NCBI GenBank assembly: GCA_023548195.1
Contig: JAJHZJ010000014.1
Coordinates: forward strand, 15,228,718 to 15,292,717
Source: Bettongia penicillata ogilbyi
Lineage: Eukaryota; Chordata; Mammalia; Diprotodontia; Potoroidae
Length of the DNA stretch: 64,000 nt
Direction of reading: 5' to 3'
This document shows, one piece after another, positions 23,440-35,639 of this stretch. The notes beneath the pieces are model-generated. The model made no database searches. It was not told where the DNA came from and saw only the letters and a program-made list of their open reading frames with translations. The first letter of the stretch is position 1, and each line of letters starts with the position of its first letter. The position numbers and the translations under genes are program-made.

Positions 23440-26262
23440 GTCAAAACAAAAAATGTACAAAAACTTCTGCGAAGATGAATCCATTCACCATTGGTACATG
23501 GAATGTGTACACTTATGGACAACACAAAATGAAAATCCAGTAGACCTAAAAGAGAAACAGCTCTTGTTGGGAGAGAACTCAGCAGGTACTGCATCCAAAT
23601 AGCAGCCCTGAGTGAAACATGGCTGGCAAACTTATAGAAGACAGAGTTGAATATACTTTTTCCTGGAGTGGCCACAGTGAAGGGGCATGCCATGAAGCAG
23701 ATGTAGGTTTTGCAATCAAAACTAATCTAGTCAACAAGCCTAAAGGAGTGAATGACAGGCTCATGACAATGCAATTGCCATTTGCAGGAAAATATCATGC
23801 CACCATCATCAGTGCCTGTGTCCCCACCATGACAAACCCTGATGAGGTCAAAGAAAAATTTATGAAGACTTGGAGACTCCTATCATCAGTGTGCCAAAAG
23901 AGGACAAGCTCATAATTCTGGGTGACTTTAATGCAAGAGTAGGCTCAGACTACCAGACTTGACAGGGGGTCCTAGGGAGGAATTTAATTGGAAATAGCAA
24001 CAGCAATGGTCACTTATTACTGAAGACTTGTGCATCGCATGACCTTTTCATCATCAATCTAAATGCAATAAAACTTTGTGGCTTCATCCTCACAGCAAAC
24101 ATTGGCATTTAATTGACTATGTGATTGTTAGGAGAAGAAAAGGATGGAACGTGAGAGTGATAAAGGCAATGTGTGGTACAGAGTGCTTAACCTATCATAA
24201 ACTTATCTTCTCCAAGCTAATTATTTGCATTCAACAAAAGTGGTATCCCCAAGGTAAAGTGACTACTAGAAAAATTAAAGATTAAAGCTCATTTCTGAGC
24301 AGGAACAGTTTGTTACTACCTTGGAGAGAAAGTTGAGCCAACACACAGTTAGCAACAGTGGAGCAGAAAAAGAGTGGGCAGCTTTCAGAAATTTGTCATA
24401 TAGCACTGCAATTGCTTGTCTGGGTCAGAACAATTGCAAACACCAAGACTGATTTGATGAAAATGATGGGAAATTCAGAAGCTGCTAAATGAATAATGAG
24501 AACTCCACAGGGTTTACCAGCAGGATAGTTCATCCATCTCTAAGAAGATAGCATTTAATTCCATCAAAAGTAAAGTACAAGCAAAGCTTAGAAAGATGCA
24601 GGATTCTTAGCTCAGAAGGCAGGTGAAATTCAGTTTTATGCTGATAATAACAATCCAAAGGGCTTTTATGATGCCCTGAAGTCTATTTATGGGCCATAGA
24701 CCTGTGGTGCATCTCAAGTACTCTGCTGATGGAGCCATATTGATTAGTGATAAAGATATGATCCTAGAGAGATTGGCTGAATACTTCCATAGTGTTCTCA
24801 ACAGACCGTCATCAATCAACTGACTGTTTTGCCAGAGTCCTCCTTAATAGGTTGATCCTTCACTTGGAAGATGGTCTTCTACCTGAGAGCTGGTATGACT
24901 TCAGAAAGGGCTGAGGAACAGTTGATATGGTGTTTGCTGCCCAACAGCTCCAGTAGAAATGCCAGGAGCAGAACAGAGGTCAGTACACAACATTTGTAGA
25001 TATGACCAACACCTTTGACACAGTCATTTGTGAGGGTTTATGGACAATTAGGTCAAAATTTCTTTGCCTGGAAAAGTTCATTAGCATTGTGCATTATTTT
25101 CATGATGACATTCTTGCCCAGATTCTGGATGATGAACAGTGCTCCTATGCTTTTGCAATCAGCAGTGTAGTAAAACAAGACTGTGTGCTTGCCCTCATGC
25201 TTTTTAGCATGATGTTTTCAGCTATGTTGTCAAGTGCTTTCAGTGAGAATGAATGTGGCATCAAGATCAGCTACCTCACTGATGGCAAATTCTTCAACAT
25301 GAAAAGGCTACAAGCCAACACCAAAGTAGAGAGAGTGCTGGTGCATGGTTTTCTGTTTGCAAATGATTATGCACTCACTACAGACTCCAAATCTGAGATG
25401 CAGCAGAGTATGCATCAATTCTCTGCCACTTGTGCTAATTTTGTGCTCATATAATCTATACGTGGAACTATCAGTTTTACCGCGGATAGAAAAGTTTTGA
25501 ATGCTATGAATAAGTTCATTTAACTTGGTAGTGTACTTTCCAGGGATGTACAAATTGATAATGAGATTGATGCATGAATTGTCAGAGCTAGCTCAGTGTT
25601 TGGGAGACTCCAAAAGAAAGTACGGGAGAGAAGTATTAGACTGATTTCCAAACTGAAGGTCTACAGAGCCGTGTGTAGAGCTCATTGTAGTATGGTTGTG
25701 AAACCTGGACAGTATACCAACACCATGCCAGGAAATTGAATCTTTTCCCCTTGAATTGTTTTAGGAAGATTCTGAAGATCACCTGGAAGGATAGGCTACC
25801 AGACACCGAGGTCCTCACTTGAACTAAGCCATGACTCTGATGGGCTGACCATGTTGTTTGAATGCAAAATGTACACTTGCCAAAAAGACTATTTTATGGA
25901 GAACTCACATAGGGCAAGTGTTCATATGGTGGTCAGAAGAAGTGATACAAGGACACTCTCCAGGTCTCCCTTAAGAACTTTGGAATTGATTGTGTGACAT
26001 GGGAGACACTGGCACAGGACTGCTCTGCATGGCGTGCCCACATCAGAGAAGGTTCTGTCTTCTGTGAGCAAAGCAGAATTGAAACCACTCAAAGGAAACA
26101 CAGGAAGTGCACATTTAGAGAATCCACCCCAAATGTTCACATTGACCATTTGTGCCTGACCTCTGGTAGAACACTGAAAGTCATGTTGGTCTGATCAGCC
26201 ACAGTCAGACATGCTGAAACTTGGCTCTAGAAAAGTCCTCTTTGAAAATGAAGGACAACAAT
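23440..26262 (+). mobile_element. RTE-clade LINE, near full length, inactive
   Basis: The element starts near FTIGTWN (23475) and carries endonuclease motifs ALSETWLA near 23606 and [14 protein letters not shown] near 23910. Reverse transcriptase follows at 25002-25454, with TFDTV, VVKQDCVLALMLF and FAND in place of FADD near 25360. The 3-prime end is GAAAATGAAGGACAACAATC, without a long poly-A. Stops and frameshifts are frequent. A second, inverted-and-truncated copy lies at 39247-40491. Confidence 0.85.
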
Positions 26263-26469
26263 CAACCCTATTATTGTGATTGTTGAGTATATAGTTTTGT
26301 AGTGTTTACTGTGTAGATTTTTCGCCCTCTACATATCTTCACATTTCTCTTAATTTCCAATTAATTATTTATTGTATGCATTTATGATGAAAATATATTT
26401 CATTACTGAGATATATCACAATTCAATTATTCTTCAATTTATTGTGATCTTATGATATGTTGTGGTAGA

Positions 26470-26720
26470 ATTGTCTCAGGCATTTATTGATATTGGCACC
26501 TCTCATGAAGTGGGCTAAGTTCCAAGAGGAGCCAGCAACTTCAGAGAAAGCAAGATAGATTTTTATAGGGTAAAGATGCACTTATGTAACAGAAATTATT
26601 AATATTAAAAAAGCAGGAGGGGCTTGTTAAGGGATTAGGTAATAGTGGAACTTCCCATATGTTAACCTACAATGCATACAGAAAAATCCATTTTGGGGGG
26701 GTATGTATGTATGATAATGA
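26470..26720 (-). repeat. Possible LTR-like fragment
   Basis: It begins with GCATTTATTGATATTGGCAC, a reversed AATAAA-type signal like those in the LTR-like pieces near 45060 and 53600. No second copy is found in the window, so this is weak. Confidence 0.25.
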
Positions 26721-26819
26721 TATTACAATAAGCCCCTTTGTGTCGCAGTTTCATCTAAAGGACAGCTTTTGCTATTACTGTGCAGGTTGTTGTTGCTCAT
26801 CCTTTGTTTTCTTTTTTTA

Positions 26820-27580
26820 ATTTGTTTTCCCCTCTCTTTCTCTCCTTCCCCCTACCTGCCTGTTCCCTCCCTGAAACGGCATACAGTTTTATATAAGTTC
26901 TACACATCCATTCCTGTTAAAAACATTTTCACCTTAGTCGTGTTGCATAGAAGAATTAAAATGAATGGGAGAAATCATAAAACAAACCAAAACATAATAC
27001 AAAAGAAAATGGTCTGCTTCATTCTGCAATTGAATTCCATAGTTCTTTCCCTGAATGTGGAAGTCATTTTGTCTTAAGAGACCATTGGAAATTATTTAAG
27101 TCCTTGTATTGCAATGAAGTACTAAGCCTACCAGAAAAATTCCTTGCACACTGTGGTTGTTGCTGGGTACAAAGTTCTCCTGGTTCTGCTCCTTTCACTC
27201 AGCATCAGTTCATATAAGTCTTTCCAGGCCTCTCTGAAGTCTTCTTGTTCATCATTTTTTATAGTCCAATAGTATTCCATTACATTCATATACCACAATT
27301 TATTTAGCCATTCCCCAGTTGATGGGCATCCCCTTGATTTCCAGTTTTTGGCCACCACAAAGAGAGTTGCTATAAATATTTATGTACATGTGAGACCCTT
27401 TCCCATTTTTATGAACTCTTGGGGATACAGTGCTAGAAGTGGTATTACTGGGTCAAAGGGTGTGCATGTTTTTGTAGCCCTTTGGGCATAGTTCCAAATT
27501 GCTCTCCAGAATGGGTGGATCCGCTCACAACTCCACCAACAATGAATTAGTGTTCCAACTCTCCCACATTTTCTCCAGTC
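26820..27580 (-). mobile_element. L1 3-prime end fragment
   Basis: Antisense ORF2 C-terminus: the frame at 27128-27358 reads WKSRGCPSTGEWLNKLWYMN, and 27380-27703 begins in KCGRVGTLIHCWWSCERIHP. The 5-prime side (right) ends where the SINE tail starts near 27581. Confidence 0.9.
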
Positions 27581-27800
27581 ATCCTTCATTTTCATAGAAG
27601 ACCATGACTTCAGAGAAATGGTGATATGAATTGCCCTTGACTTTGTTTTGAATGAGGGAGGGCTGTGCAAGCTCACCAACCTCACTTTCTCCTCCTGAGT
27701 CATCTGGATCCAGTGACCAGATATTCATCGGGATGACTTGAGATAGCCCAGGATGCAATGGGAGGCTTTGGCCTTTTTAGGCTAGGCCTTTTCACGTACT
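27581..27800 (-). repeat. SINE with RTE-like tail
   Basis: The plus strand starts ATCCTTCATTTTCATAGAAG and contains CCTCACTTTCTCCTCCTGAG and ATGCAATGGGAGGCTTTGGC. These are reverse complements of blocks in the SINEs at 4345-4576 and 46400-46570. Confidence 0.75.
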
Positions 27801-28600
27801 CACTTAGTGCTTACTTAGGGAAAGTCCATTCTATTGTCCATTGTGTTTGGACATCATGGTGATAATGCTTTCTGATTGGTTGGGTATTGTGGTCCTCTCT
27901 GAGACTAGATGGATGTCGTTGTGGTTGAATGCATGGACACATCTGCTGTTTCTGTGAGAAATATGAGTTCATGGACACATCTGTTTCAGTGAGAATGAGG
28001 TGTATATGAAGAAGTTAGGCTATTGAGTGTTTGGAGCGGGGTGAGTGGCTAGGTAGGGGCAGTGGGCCTGCTGTTCCCTGGGGCCTATAAGGAAGTTAGA
28101 ATATTGGGTACTGGGGGCAGCTTTATTAGAATTCCATCAAACTGATGGATATTTATTCCAGTTTTTTCTCTGTCACGAAAGGTGATACATTGAATTTTCA
28201 GTGTATATATGGTGCATTTCTTTTCACTTTTGACTTGAGGTATGTTATAAGACCAGATACTAGTGGATCTGTTGGAGGTGTGATTTAATTCCCTACACTT
28301 TCACAACACCAGCTGATAAATCTTATGAGTTAAGAAAGGCACTTGAAGTTAACTTTTCTTCTAGTTGGATTTCACAAGAAGAGCTTAAATACATTTTTCA
28401 AGACTTTAGTGAAGAGCTCCTGAATCCCCAGGGAACCAGGAATTAAATGTTGTAACATTTAATTTATTTGTCTGAGGCTGTTATTTGCTTTTACTTCTGT
28501 GAACTACTTTTTAAGCATCTGAGGAACTGCTTCAACCTGGGGAGAGTATTACATTTTTATTAAAAGGTATTGATTGTGTAAGTCCTTAGACTCTGAGTGA
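27801..28600. other. Unassigned intronic sequence
   Basis: No exon or named repeat recognised. Confidence 0.4.
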
Positions 28601-28604
28601 TCTA

Positions 28605-29065
28605 TTGTAACAGATGCAGAAATGACCTGGACAGGGTACATGCTTGATAGTAGAATTGCCGGGTTAAGGTTGAGTAGCTTTTTAATAACAATTTATTAAC
28701 TTCTCATAGCTCCAAATTGTTTTCCAGAATGGTTGGACCAGTATACAGTGCTACCAACAGTTTATTAGGGTACTTGTTTTCCTTTAGTCCCATCAGCATT
28801 GACTGTTTTTGTCTGTAATTAGCTTTGTCTTTATGATGGGTGTGAGTTTGAATTTTCTTTTCATTTATTGATGACTTGAGGTGTTCTTTCAAAAGACTAT
28901 CAATAGTTTTAATTTCTTCCTTTTTGAAAATTGCTTGTTTATATATTCTTGTATCATTTATGTAAATTTTTCATGTTATCTTGGATATTAGCTCTTTATC
29001 AGAGATATTGAATATAAGATTTTTTTCTTGGTAGATAGCTTGTCTTTTTTATAGTTATATTTACA
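28605..29065 (-). repeat. L1 ORF2 C-terminal fragment
   Basis: CCAAATTGTTTTCCAGAATG, then GTACCAACAG-like and TCAGCATTGACTG text, follow the antisense order of L1 ORF2 just upstream of the conserved C-terminal block. Confidence 0.65.
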
Positions 29066-29067
29066 GT

Positions 29068-29148
29068 ATGTAAGTTTCGTTGAGCACGGGGATTATCTTA
29101 GTCTTGTATTCCCAAGACCCAGCACAGTGATTGGTACATTGTAGTTAA
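29068..29148 (+). repeat. L2 LINE 3-prime fragment, cut by an LTR-like repeat
   Basis: GTATTCCCAAGACCCAGCAC and AGTGATTGGTACAT are the diverged L2 end blocks. They stop where the LTR-like sequence begins. Confidence 0.55.
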
Positions 29149-29149
29149 C

Positions 29150-29550
29150 TAGAAATCACAACTTCATGAAACATGTGAAACTGGATTTATTACAAGATAA
29201 ATGTCCATGCACGTGGAACTCTTCTACTAAATATGAAGGAGTTCACAATTCAGACAGAAGCTTGAATATTTATGAGTTGGGACAAGAGAAGGTCTTAAAG
29301 GGGAAGAATGAAGACAATCCCCTCCCAAAAAGGAGGAGAATGGGAGAAAAAATGATCAGTCCCCTCCTGAAGGGGAGGAAAAATGTGAAAAAGAGGGAGG
29401 GAAAACATGACTAAGTAGGATGGCAAAAGCAGCATTCTTTTCCCTTGGGAGATACCAAGCTATAAAGATATGATAGTCTGCTTATCGACAAGGGTCCCAG
29501 CTGCACAGTTTCTTAGTCTGCTGCACATTGACTGGCATCTGTCTTTGTAG
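29150..29550 (-). repeat. LTR-like repeat, family X, copy 2
   Basis: It aligns with 22990-23400. On the minus strand a TATA-like CATAAATATTCAAGC lies upstream of an AATAAA signal (in CTTGTAATAAATCC), the order expected of an LTR. No coding region is attached. Confidence 0.5.
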
Positions 29551-29704
29551 CTGGTTGGATTTCCAAGGCTAGGGGTAGGAATAACAAATTATGTCAACCC
29601 AGGAGGCACTTTGTCCTTAATATGTTCAGGACCTCCAGTATACTCTGGGTCCAGTGTTTCTGGAAAATATGGCAAATCAAGAGGACAGAGACTAAATTGG
29701 ATTC

Positions 29705-31075
29705 AGGTTAACATAGGCACTTAGTAATTACTTATTGGGTAATAGTATGGCAGAAACTGAACATAGATCAATGCCTGACACTGTACACAAGAATAAAGTC
29801 CAAATTGATACATGAGCTAGGTATAAAGAATGATACTATAAAAAAATTATGGGAGCAAGGAATACTGCAGTCAGATTTATGGAGAAGGGAAGAATTTTTG
29901 ACCAAACAAGAGGTAGAGAACATTATGAAGTGCAAAATGAATAATTTTGATTATATTAAATTGAAAAGTTTTTGCACAGATAAACCCAATCAACCAAGAT
30001 TAGGAGGGAAGCAGAAAACTGGGGAAGAATTTTTGCAACTAGTGTCTAACAGGTCTCATTTCTAAAATATATGGAGAACTGAGTCAAATGTACAAGAATA
30101 CAAGTCATTCCCCAGTTGATAAATGGTTAAAGGATATGAGCAGGAAGTTTTCAGAGGAAGAAATTAAAGCTATCTATAGTCATATGAAAAAGTGCTGTAA
30201 ATTGTAATTGATTGGAGAGATGCAAATCAAAACAACTCTGAGGTACCACATCACACCTATTAGATTAGCTAACATGACAAAACAGAAAGATGATAAATGT
30301 TGGAGAAGATATGGGAGAGTTGGAACACTAATTCATTGTTGGTGGAGCTGTGAGCTGATCTAGCCATTCTGGAGAGCAATTTGGAACTGTGCCCAAAGGG
30401 CTACAAAAATGGGCATCCCTGATGACCCAGCACTATTGTTTCTAGGACTGTATCCCAAAGAGATCATAAAAATGAGGAAGGGTCCCTCATGTACAAAAAT
30501 ATTTATAGCGGCACTCTTTGTGGTGACGAAGAACTGGAAATCAAGGGGATGTTCACCAGTTGGGGAATGGCTGAACAAGTTGTAGTATATGAATGTAATG
30601 GAATACTATTGTGCTACAAGAAATGATGAACAGGAGACTTCAGAGAAGCCTGGAAGGACGTATACAAACTGATGCTGAGTGAAAGGAGCAGAACCAGGAG
30701 AACTTTGTACACAGTAACAACCAAAGTGTGCAATTGCAAGGACCTAAAACATTCTCAATGGACTCTTGAGGCAAAATGCCATCCACATCCAGAGAAAGAA
30801 CTATGGAATTGGATCACAGAATGAAGCAGACTTTTCTCTTGTGTTTTGTTTTTTTCTTATGGTTTCTTCCATTCATTTGAATTCTTCCATGCAACATGAC
30901 TAAGGCAAAAATGTATTTAGTAAGAATATATGTGTAGAACCCACATAAGATTGCATGCCCTCTCAGGGAGGGAGTGGGGAAAGAAGGGAAGGGGTGGGGG
31001 AAGAGAAAATCTAAGATTTATGGAAGTGATTGTAGAAAACTGAAAACAAATAAATTAACTGAAAAATAACTTTAT
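29705..31075 (+). mobile_element. L1 3-prime end, 5-prime truncated
   Basis: An open piece at 29805-30065 reads LIHELGIKNDTIKKLWEQGI-like text, the ORF2 C-terminal region. It is followed by the NTNSLLVEL block, KNIYSGTLCG and the 3-prime UTR. It ends GAAAACAAATAAATTAACTG, near an A-rich tail. This is the best-preserved L1 3-prime end in the window. Confidence 0.92.
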
Positions 31076-31559
31076 TGATTTTGTGTAAAAGCTTCTATAT
31101 TTTATACACTTCAAATAATTTATTTTATCTTTTAAGAAAAGCTATATCTTAAGTTCAATTAATAATTTTCCCTTAACCATAGATCTGAAAGGTACTGCTT
31201 TCCATTCTCTAATGTTTCTTATGATATGACATTGTCACATCCATTTGGAGTTTATTTTAGTATATGGTGTAAAATATTGAGTAAAGCCCATTTACTGCCA
31301 AAATGCTTTCCAGTCTCCTTGACAATTTTTGTCAAGTAGTCCTAGTACTTTGTGTTCTTGATTTTGTTGAACACTAGGCTACTGTGCAGAATTGCTTAAG
31401 TGATTTTGATTACTGATGCTTTAAAATACCGTTTGATTATATAATGGCAGTTCCCACTCATTCTTATTTCAATAAATTGTTTTCCTTGAGATCCTTAATC
31501 TTAGGTTCCCCTTAGGTTGTTATAATTTATTAAAAAGGATAGCAATACAATGAAAGTTC

Positions 31560-32010
31560 AGAGAGATAACAATAGCCAGGAAGCCAAAGTATTTGAGTTC
31601 TAGACCAAGATGTGCTTCTTTCAGTGTGCGGTCTTGTTAAGTAACTTCCAGTCTCTAGACCTCAGTTTGCTCCTTTATAAAAATAGTATTTAGAACTTAA
31701 AAGGATATCAGAGATCACCTAGTCCAAGTCTCTTATTTTATAGATAAGGAAAGCTTGTACACCTATCCATAGTACATTAATAGTGAGTCAATGGAAGAGC
31801 TAGGAGTTATGTAGCATTACATTAAAATCATACTTTTTTTTAAAAAAAATGCACCGCATTTCCACCTTACGTGGTCTATAAGCCTACCTCTGTCACTCTT
31901 TTTTGATCTTTATCTTTGATGAACCTCAGTTTCCTTACGTAAAATGAGGGAGTTGGATTTTATGGCTTCTGAGGTCCCTTCCAACTCTTGATCTGTCATT
32001 TTCTTGGATC
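31560..32010 (+). repeat. Cluster of diverged MIR-like SINE pieces
   Basis: CTAGACCTCAGTTTGCTCCT (near 31655) and GAACCTCAGTTTCCTTACGT (near 31920) are sense MIR blocks. Between them, GATCACCTAGTCCAAGTCTC is a reversed related piece. Confidence 0.5.
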
Positions 32011-32014
32011 TAGA

Positions 32015-33047
32015 TTTCAAAAATCTTTGGTTCTATGTTCTTCATGTTTTGTCCAGTTTTATTAAATAACATGTGAATATTTTGATTAATTCTGTAAATT
32101 AATATAAGTAGCAACCATTTCCAGAAAAGTTTAAAATGAATTTTTCTGTATTTGTTTCATACTCACATGTTTACAATATAGTTATTTCTTAAAATTCCAT
32201 GTGCATTCCATGTGTAGACCAAAAAAATTGATATTTAATATCTGACCCATTGAGGATATATTTAATATTTGAGTATAATATTTAATATTTGTATGAAATA
32301 TCTGAAATATCTTTCCTTTTCTTTATAAGATACAGGCTCTCTATGGAAAAACCTTAATGAAAGAAAGACTTGTTTAGGATAAACTGCAAGATTAAAACTT
32401 TAAAGAGGGAGAATTACTGTTGCATATGTAAGATACAAGAAAAAATATGTTGGGAATTTTCAGCAAATAAATCTTGATTGAGAACATAGAATGAAATGGA
32501 CATAGAAAAAAGCATTCCTTGTGTTCAGGATACAAAGATGTCTTAAATCAATGCAAAATGGTAAACAGATTCTAAAGTTTAGTCTCAAATATTATTTTCA
32601 CCTACACTTTTGGAAATTTGGTTATGAACAGATTGGCTTTATGTATTTTTCTGTGCAAAGTGCATTAAATGATTCTTTGATATTTAGCTTTTTAGCTGCC
32701 TAGAATTAGATTTGAGTTTCCTGTATAATGTTAATTTAAATAAATTGATCATGTAATGCTGAACGTCCTCACAAGTTTTTCCTTTATTAATACTTTTAAC
32801 AAATTTTAGTGATTATCTCAAAAAAGCATTTTACTGATATATGTACTTGAAATCTGTTATAAGCTCCAGAAATCAGTGGTATAAACAAAGAAATGTTGTG
32901 TTAGGTCACATTAATAACTGGAAGAGTCAAAATGAAAAGTAGTTACTGAAATAATTATTATTGAAATAATAAAATTAAATTATTATGAAGTTATTATTAT
33001 GAAACAAGTTTAAAGGATGCTAAGGGAATCTCATTTTTTTCTTTCAG
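32015..33047. other. Intron 1 sequence upstream of coding exon 2
   Basis: AT-rich, no repeat family recognised. It ends in the acceptor TTTCTTTCAG. Confidence 0.5.
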
Positions 33048-33074
33048 ATTCTGCTTCATTTAGTTCTTCAGTTG
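33048..33074 (+). other. TXNDC16: TXNDC16 exon 2, 5-prime untranslated part
   Basis: These 27 bases lie between the acceptor at 33047 and the first of two adjacent in-frame ATG codons. Confidence 0.8.
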
Positions 33075-33246
33075 ATGATGTCTTCCAGATTAAACATATG
33101 GATATACAGCATCTTTTTTGTGCTGATATGTTTGTTTTATAAGTCTTTTGCAAGAAATAGAGACACTCTAATGGAACTGAGTCTTCAGGAATATTTCAGC
33201 ACTTTGCAGACAGGAAAAACTTCACTAGTTTATTTTAGTCAAGATG
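33075..33246 (+). CDS. TXNDC16: TXNDC16 (ERp90), coding exon 2
   Basis: This exon encodes residues 1-57 plus the first base of codon 58. The protein is an endoplasmic-reticulum luminal protein built of thioredoxin-like domains; ERp90 is known as a partner of the flavoprotein ERFAD. Translation starts at tandem ATG codons (MMSSRL), as in the human protein. Residues 7-26 (IWIYSIFFVLICLFYKSFA) form a signal peptide core, with cleavage likely after the SFA stretch. The mature part begins the N-terminal thioredoxin-like domain, with the family block LQEYFSTLQTGKTSLVYFSQD. The donor is GATG|GTTAGT at 33246/33247, phase 1. The frame joins cleanly to exon 3. Confidence 0.93.
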
Positions 33247-34563
33247 GTTAGTATTTTTTTTAAAGTACAATTTATGTTTTCATGATACTTGTTTTGCTCT
33301 TTAAAGAACTGTTGTTCAATAGGAAAGCCTTATTATTCCAAGAATTAAAACAAAACATTGTAAATGCAATGTAAGGTAATGAAAAACATTTCAAAATTTT
33401 ATACTGTTTCTGAAAATCTATGTAATAATTTATATTCATTTTTAGCATGTTATTGTTTGAAAAAGATTTCTTTCCTGTTACCAGTGTTTAGAATTGAGTT
33501 TCTTATTAATTTTTTTGTACACACTTGACTTTAGCAACACTATTAATTATGCTTTTCTTTCTGTCAAATAGGATTGATGGTATTAAAAGTGTCATTTCAT
33601 CATTTCAAAGAATACTATTTTTTTATATTACTGATGAAATCAATTCTTATTTCTGTTTAGAGTTCAAACTAACACCTGCCTATAATTGCAAAGCAATAAA
33701 AAATTGGGAAAATTACTTTTAAATGTAATTTGTGTGAATAGTGTGGTATACCATTTTTTTAAGAGGGCTGATGACTTCTGTCAAGTGATAAGTTGACTTA
33801 TATTTTTGGCTATATGTTCCTTTTTCACCAGAGTCTGATTTTGAACTCTTGTTCTGGCTCCGAGGAAACTCTAACCTGAATAATGAGAGGCAACAAGACA
33901 GTGGCTAGAAAGTTTGAAGTGAGGAGATCTGGGTCTGAATCCTGCCTCAGACACTTAGCTAGCCATATGATCAATCATTGGGTATTTTATTTAACCTGCT
34001 TTGGCCTCAGTTTCCTCTTCTATAAAATGGAGATAATATTTTTAACTACACAGAGTTGAAGAATGATATAAATCAGAATGATTGTCCTTCAAATTGTTAT
34101 TTTTTATCTTCTTCATTGGTTGTTCCAGTGCTTTGGAATATGTTTAACCAAACCAGAACTGCTTGAGTACAAGCCCAGTCATAAACTTTGTACTTGCCCT
34201 TGAAGGATCAGCCTAAGTAATTTTGAAATAGGGTTATCACCAGTTTGACCACGAGATGGTGAACTTTTTTATCCACAACAACCTACAAAAGACCATCTTT
34301 AGTAAGGTAAAGATTGATTGTTTGGTGCAGTGAATTTTACAATACTAAGTCAAAGATATTTGAAAAGAAAAATAATAACTCAAACTTACTATAAATAAAG
34401 TATAGTATGTTATAATTTCAAAGTACTTTGTGTATTCTTTGTAGGGTCAACAGGTATAATTTTTGTATTTAACTATAAGCCTTTATATTTGGATAATTTT
34501 TCTTGGATTTTTAAAAGACAAATATTAGAAAATATTTTTATGTCCTTATTTGAGTTTCTCTAG
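33247..34563 (+). other. TXNDC16: TXNDC16 intron 2
   Basis: It runs from GTTAGT to the acceptor TTTCTCTAG. It holds a MIR-type SINE at 33880-34095. The 65-codon open frame at 33525-33722 has no recognisable domain. Confidence 0.85.
33880..34095 (+). repeat. MIR-type SINE
   Basis: GGTCTGAATCCTGCCTCAGA, ACACTTAGCTAGCCATATGA and GGCCTCAGTTTCCTCTTCTA appear in sense MIR order. Confidence 0.75.
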
Positions 34564-34637
34564 ATATTACTGTATTTCTTGAAGAATTGAAAAAAGCAGC
34601 TGGACCTCTTCATAACTATGGGATTTCAGTTGCAAAG
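34564..34637 (+). CDS. TXNDC16: TXNDC16, coding exon 3
   Basis: Seventy-four bases that, with the base carried from exon 2, give 25 codons (residues 58-82): DITVFLEELKKAAGPLHNYG followed by ISVAK. This matches the human segment around SVFLEELNEAVRPLQDYG and continues the N-terminal thioredoxin-like fold. The acceptor is TTTCTCTAG|ATATT and the donor CAAAG|GTAAAA, leaving phase 0. The next supported exon is 27.5 kb away. Confidence 0.93.
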
Positions 34638-34746
34638 GTAAAATAACATTTTTCTTATGTTATCACTAATATTTTATTTATTACTTTTCTGTTGTCTTAT
34701 GACTGAGAATCTAAAAGTATTTTGATATTGTTACTGTTTTTCACAG

Positions 34747-34847
34747 TGTTCTCCAGAGAGTGGAAATATACTTTGCTCCATATTTCAGAAAACAGAAACA
34801 GAGACAAATCTGTTCATCAAAATTCCCAAAGATAGGCTTTATGTTAT
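34747..34847 (+). other. Candidate cryptic or poison exon
   Basis: A pyrimidine-rich acceptor (GTTTTTCACAG, ending at 34746) and a donor (GTTAT|GTAAGC, at 34848) flank 101 bases. They are open in the phase set by exon 3, from CSPESGNILC to RLYV. The human protein has no such insert. Because 101 is not a multiple of three, inclusion shifts exon 4 and brings an early stop (TGA within exon 4). Use of these sites is inferred only from their sequence. Confidence 0.3.
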
Positions 34848-34925
34848 GTAAGCTGTGTTGTTTTAAATAGAACTCTCATTGTTTTCTATCTTGAATTAGT
34901 TTTGGCTTTATATTACATTAGTTTT

Positions 34926-34930
<5 letters not shown>

Positions 34931-34964
<34 letters not shown>

Positions 34965-34975
34965 GTATATATAAA
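34931..34975. repeat. AT dinucleotide microsatellite
   Basis: Fourteen uninterrupted AT units at 34931-34958, followed by GTATATGTATATATA. Confidence 0.97.
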
Positions 34976-35129
34976 ATAGTGTATGTAATTTTTTTGAGCA
35001 AGCATTTATGAAATAACTTATGTAAAACACAACTGTGATTGAGATGGCGAGAACATTTTATTGCTCCATCTTGCAAAAATTTCTCACATCTGTTAAATGA
35101 GAGTCACAAATTCGAAAATATGTGGGGTT

Positions 35130-35290
35130 AGAGAATTATAGATCTAGAGCCAGAAGAGATCTCAGAGGTGATCTAGACCTACTCTCTCAGTTTTATAGAA
35201 CAGTAAACTGAGACCCAACATCATATAAGTAATAAGTAGTAGAGATGAGATTTGAACCCAGCTCTTCTGACTCCAGAACAGAAATTCTTT
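35130..35290 (-). repeat. MIR-like SINE fragment
   Basis: TTTGAACCCAGCTCTTCTGA and AACAGTAAACTGAGACCCAA appear in reversed MIR order. The piece at 40820-40990 is of the same kind. Confidence 0.6.
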
Positions 35291-35639
35291 TTATCATTTT
35301 GTAATTTCCACTCAAATGTAACATGAAAAATTGAGTATAGATCTCTTCTTGGAAATTTTTATAGCTAAAAAAAGATTACAGAAAGGGGATGCATAGAAAT
35401 ACAAAAATGTCCTAAATAAGATTCATAATTATGTAAAAGAGCTTGACTTATTTATATGATAAACATGAAGTGGATAAATAATGCCTATTTTCCAGACTGT
35501 GATATATAATTAACTTAAGGAGTTTTTCTGAGTGTGTGTTTGTACGTGTATTTGCAAATGTATATTCAGTGTCCCCAAACTCTTAGTGTGGTTTATCATA
35601 GCTATAAGTAGCTAAAATAGCTTTAACTTCACTAAGACT

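Larger units (their letters stand above)
14981..33047 (+). other. TXNDC16: TXNDC16 intron 1
   Basis: It runs from the donor at 14981 (GTGAGT) to the acceptor TTTCTTTCAG ending at 33047. It contains no recognised exon. Its repeats are listed separately. Confidence 0.7.

Noticed and set aside
25002..25454. A 150-codon frame as a host gene.
   Set aside because: It is the reverse transcriptase of the RTE element, with broken frames on both sides.
22990..29550. The two family X copies as the ends of one provirus.
   Set aside because: The interval is occupied by an RTE LINE, L1 pieces and an L2 end, with no retroviral coding motif. Independent solo elements are simpler.
33525..33722. An open frame in TXNDC16 intron 2 as an extra exon.
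   Set aside because: The protein joins exon 2 to exon 3 without it, as in human, and the frame has no good acceptor at its start.
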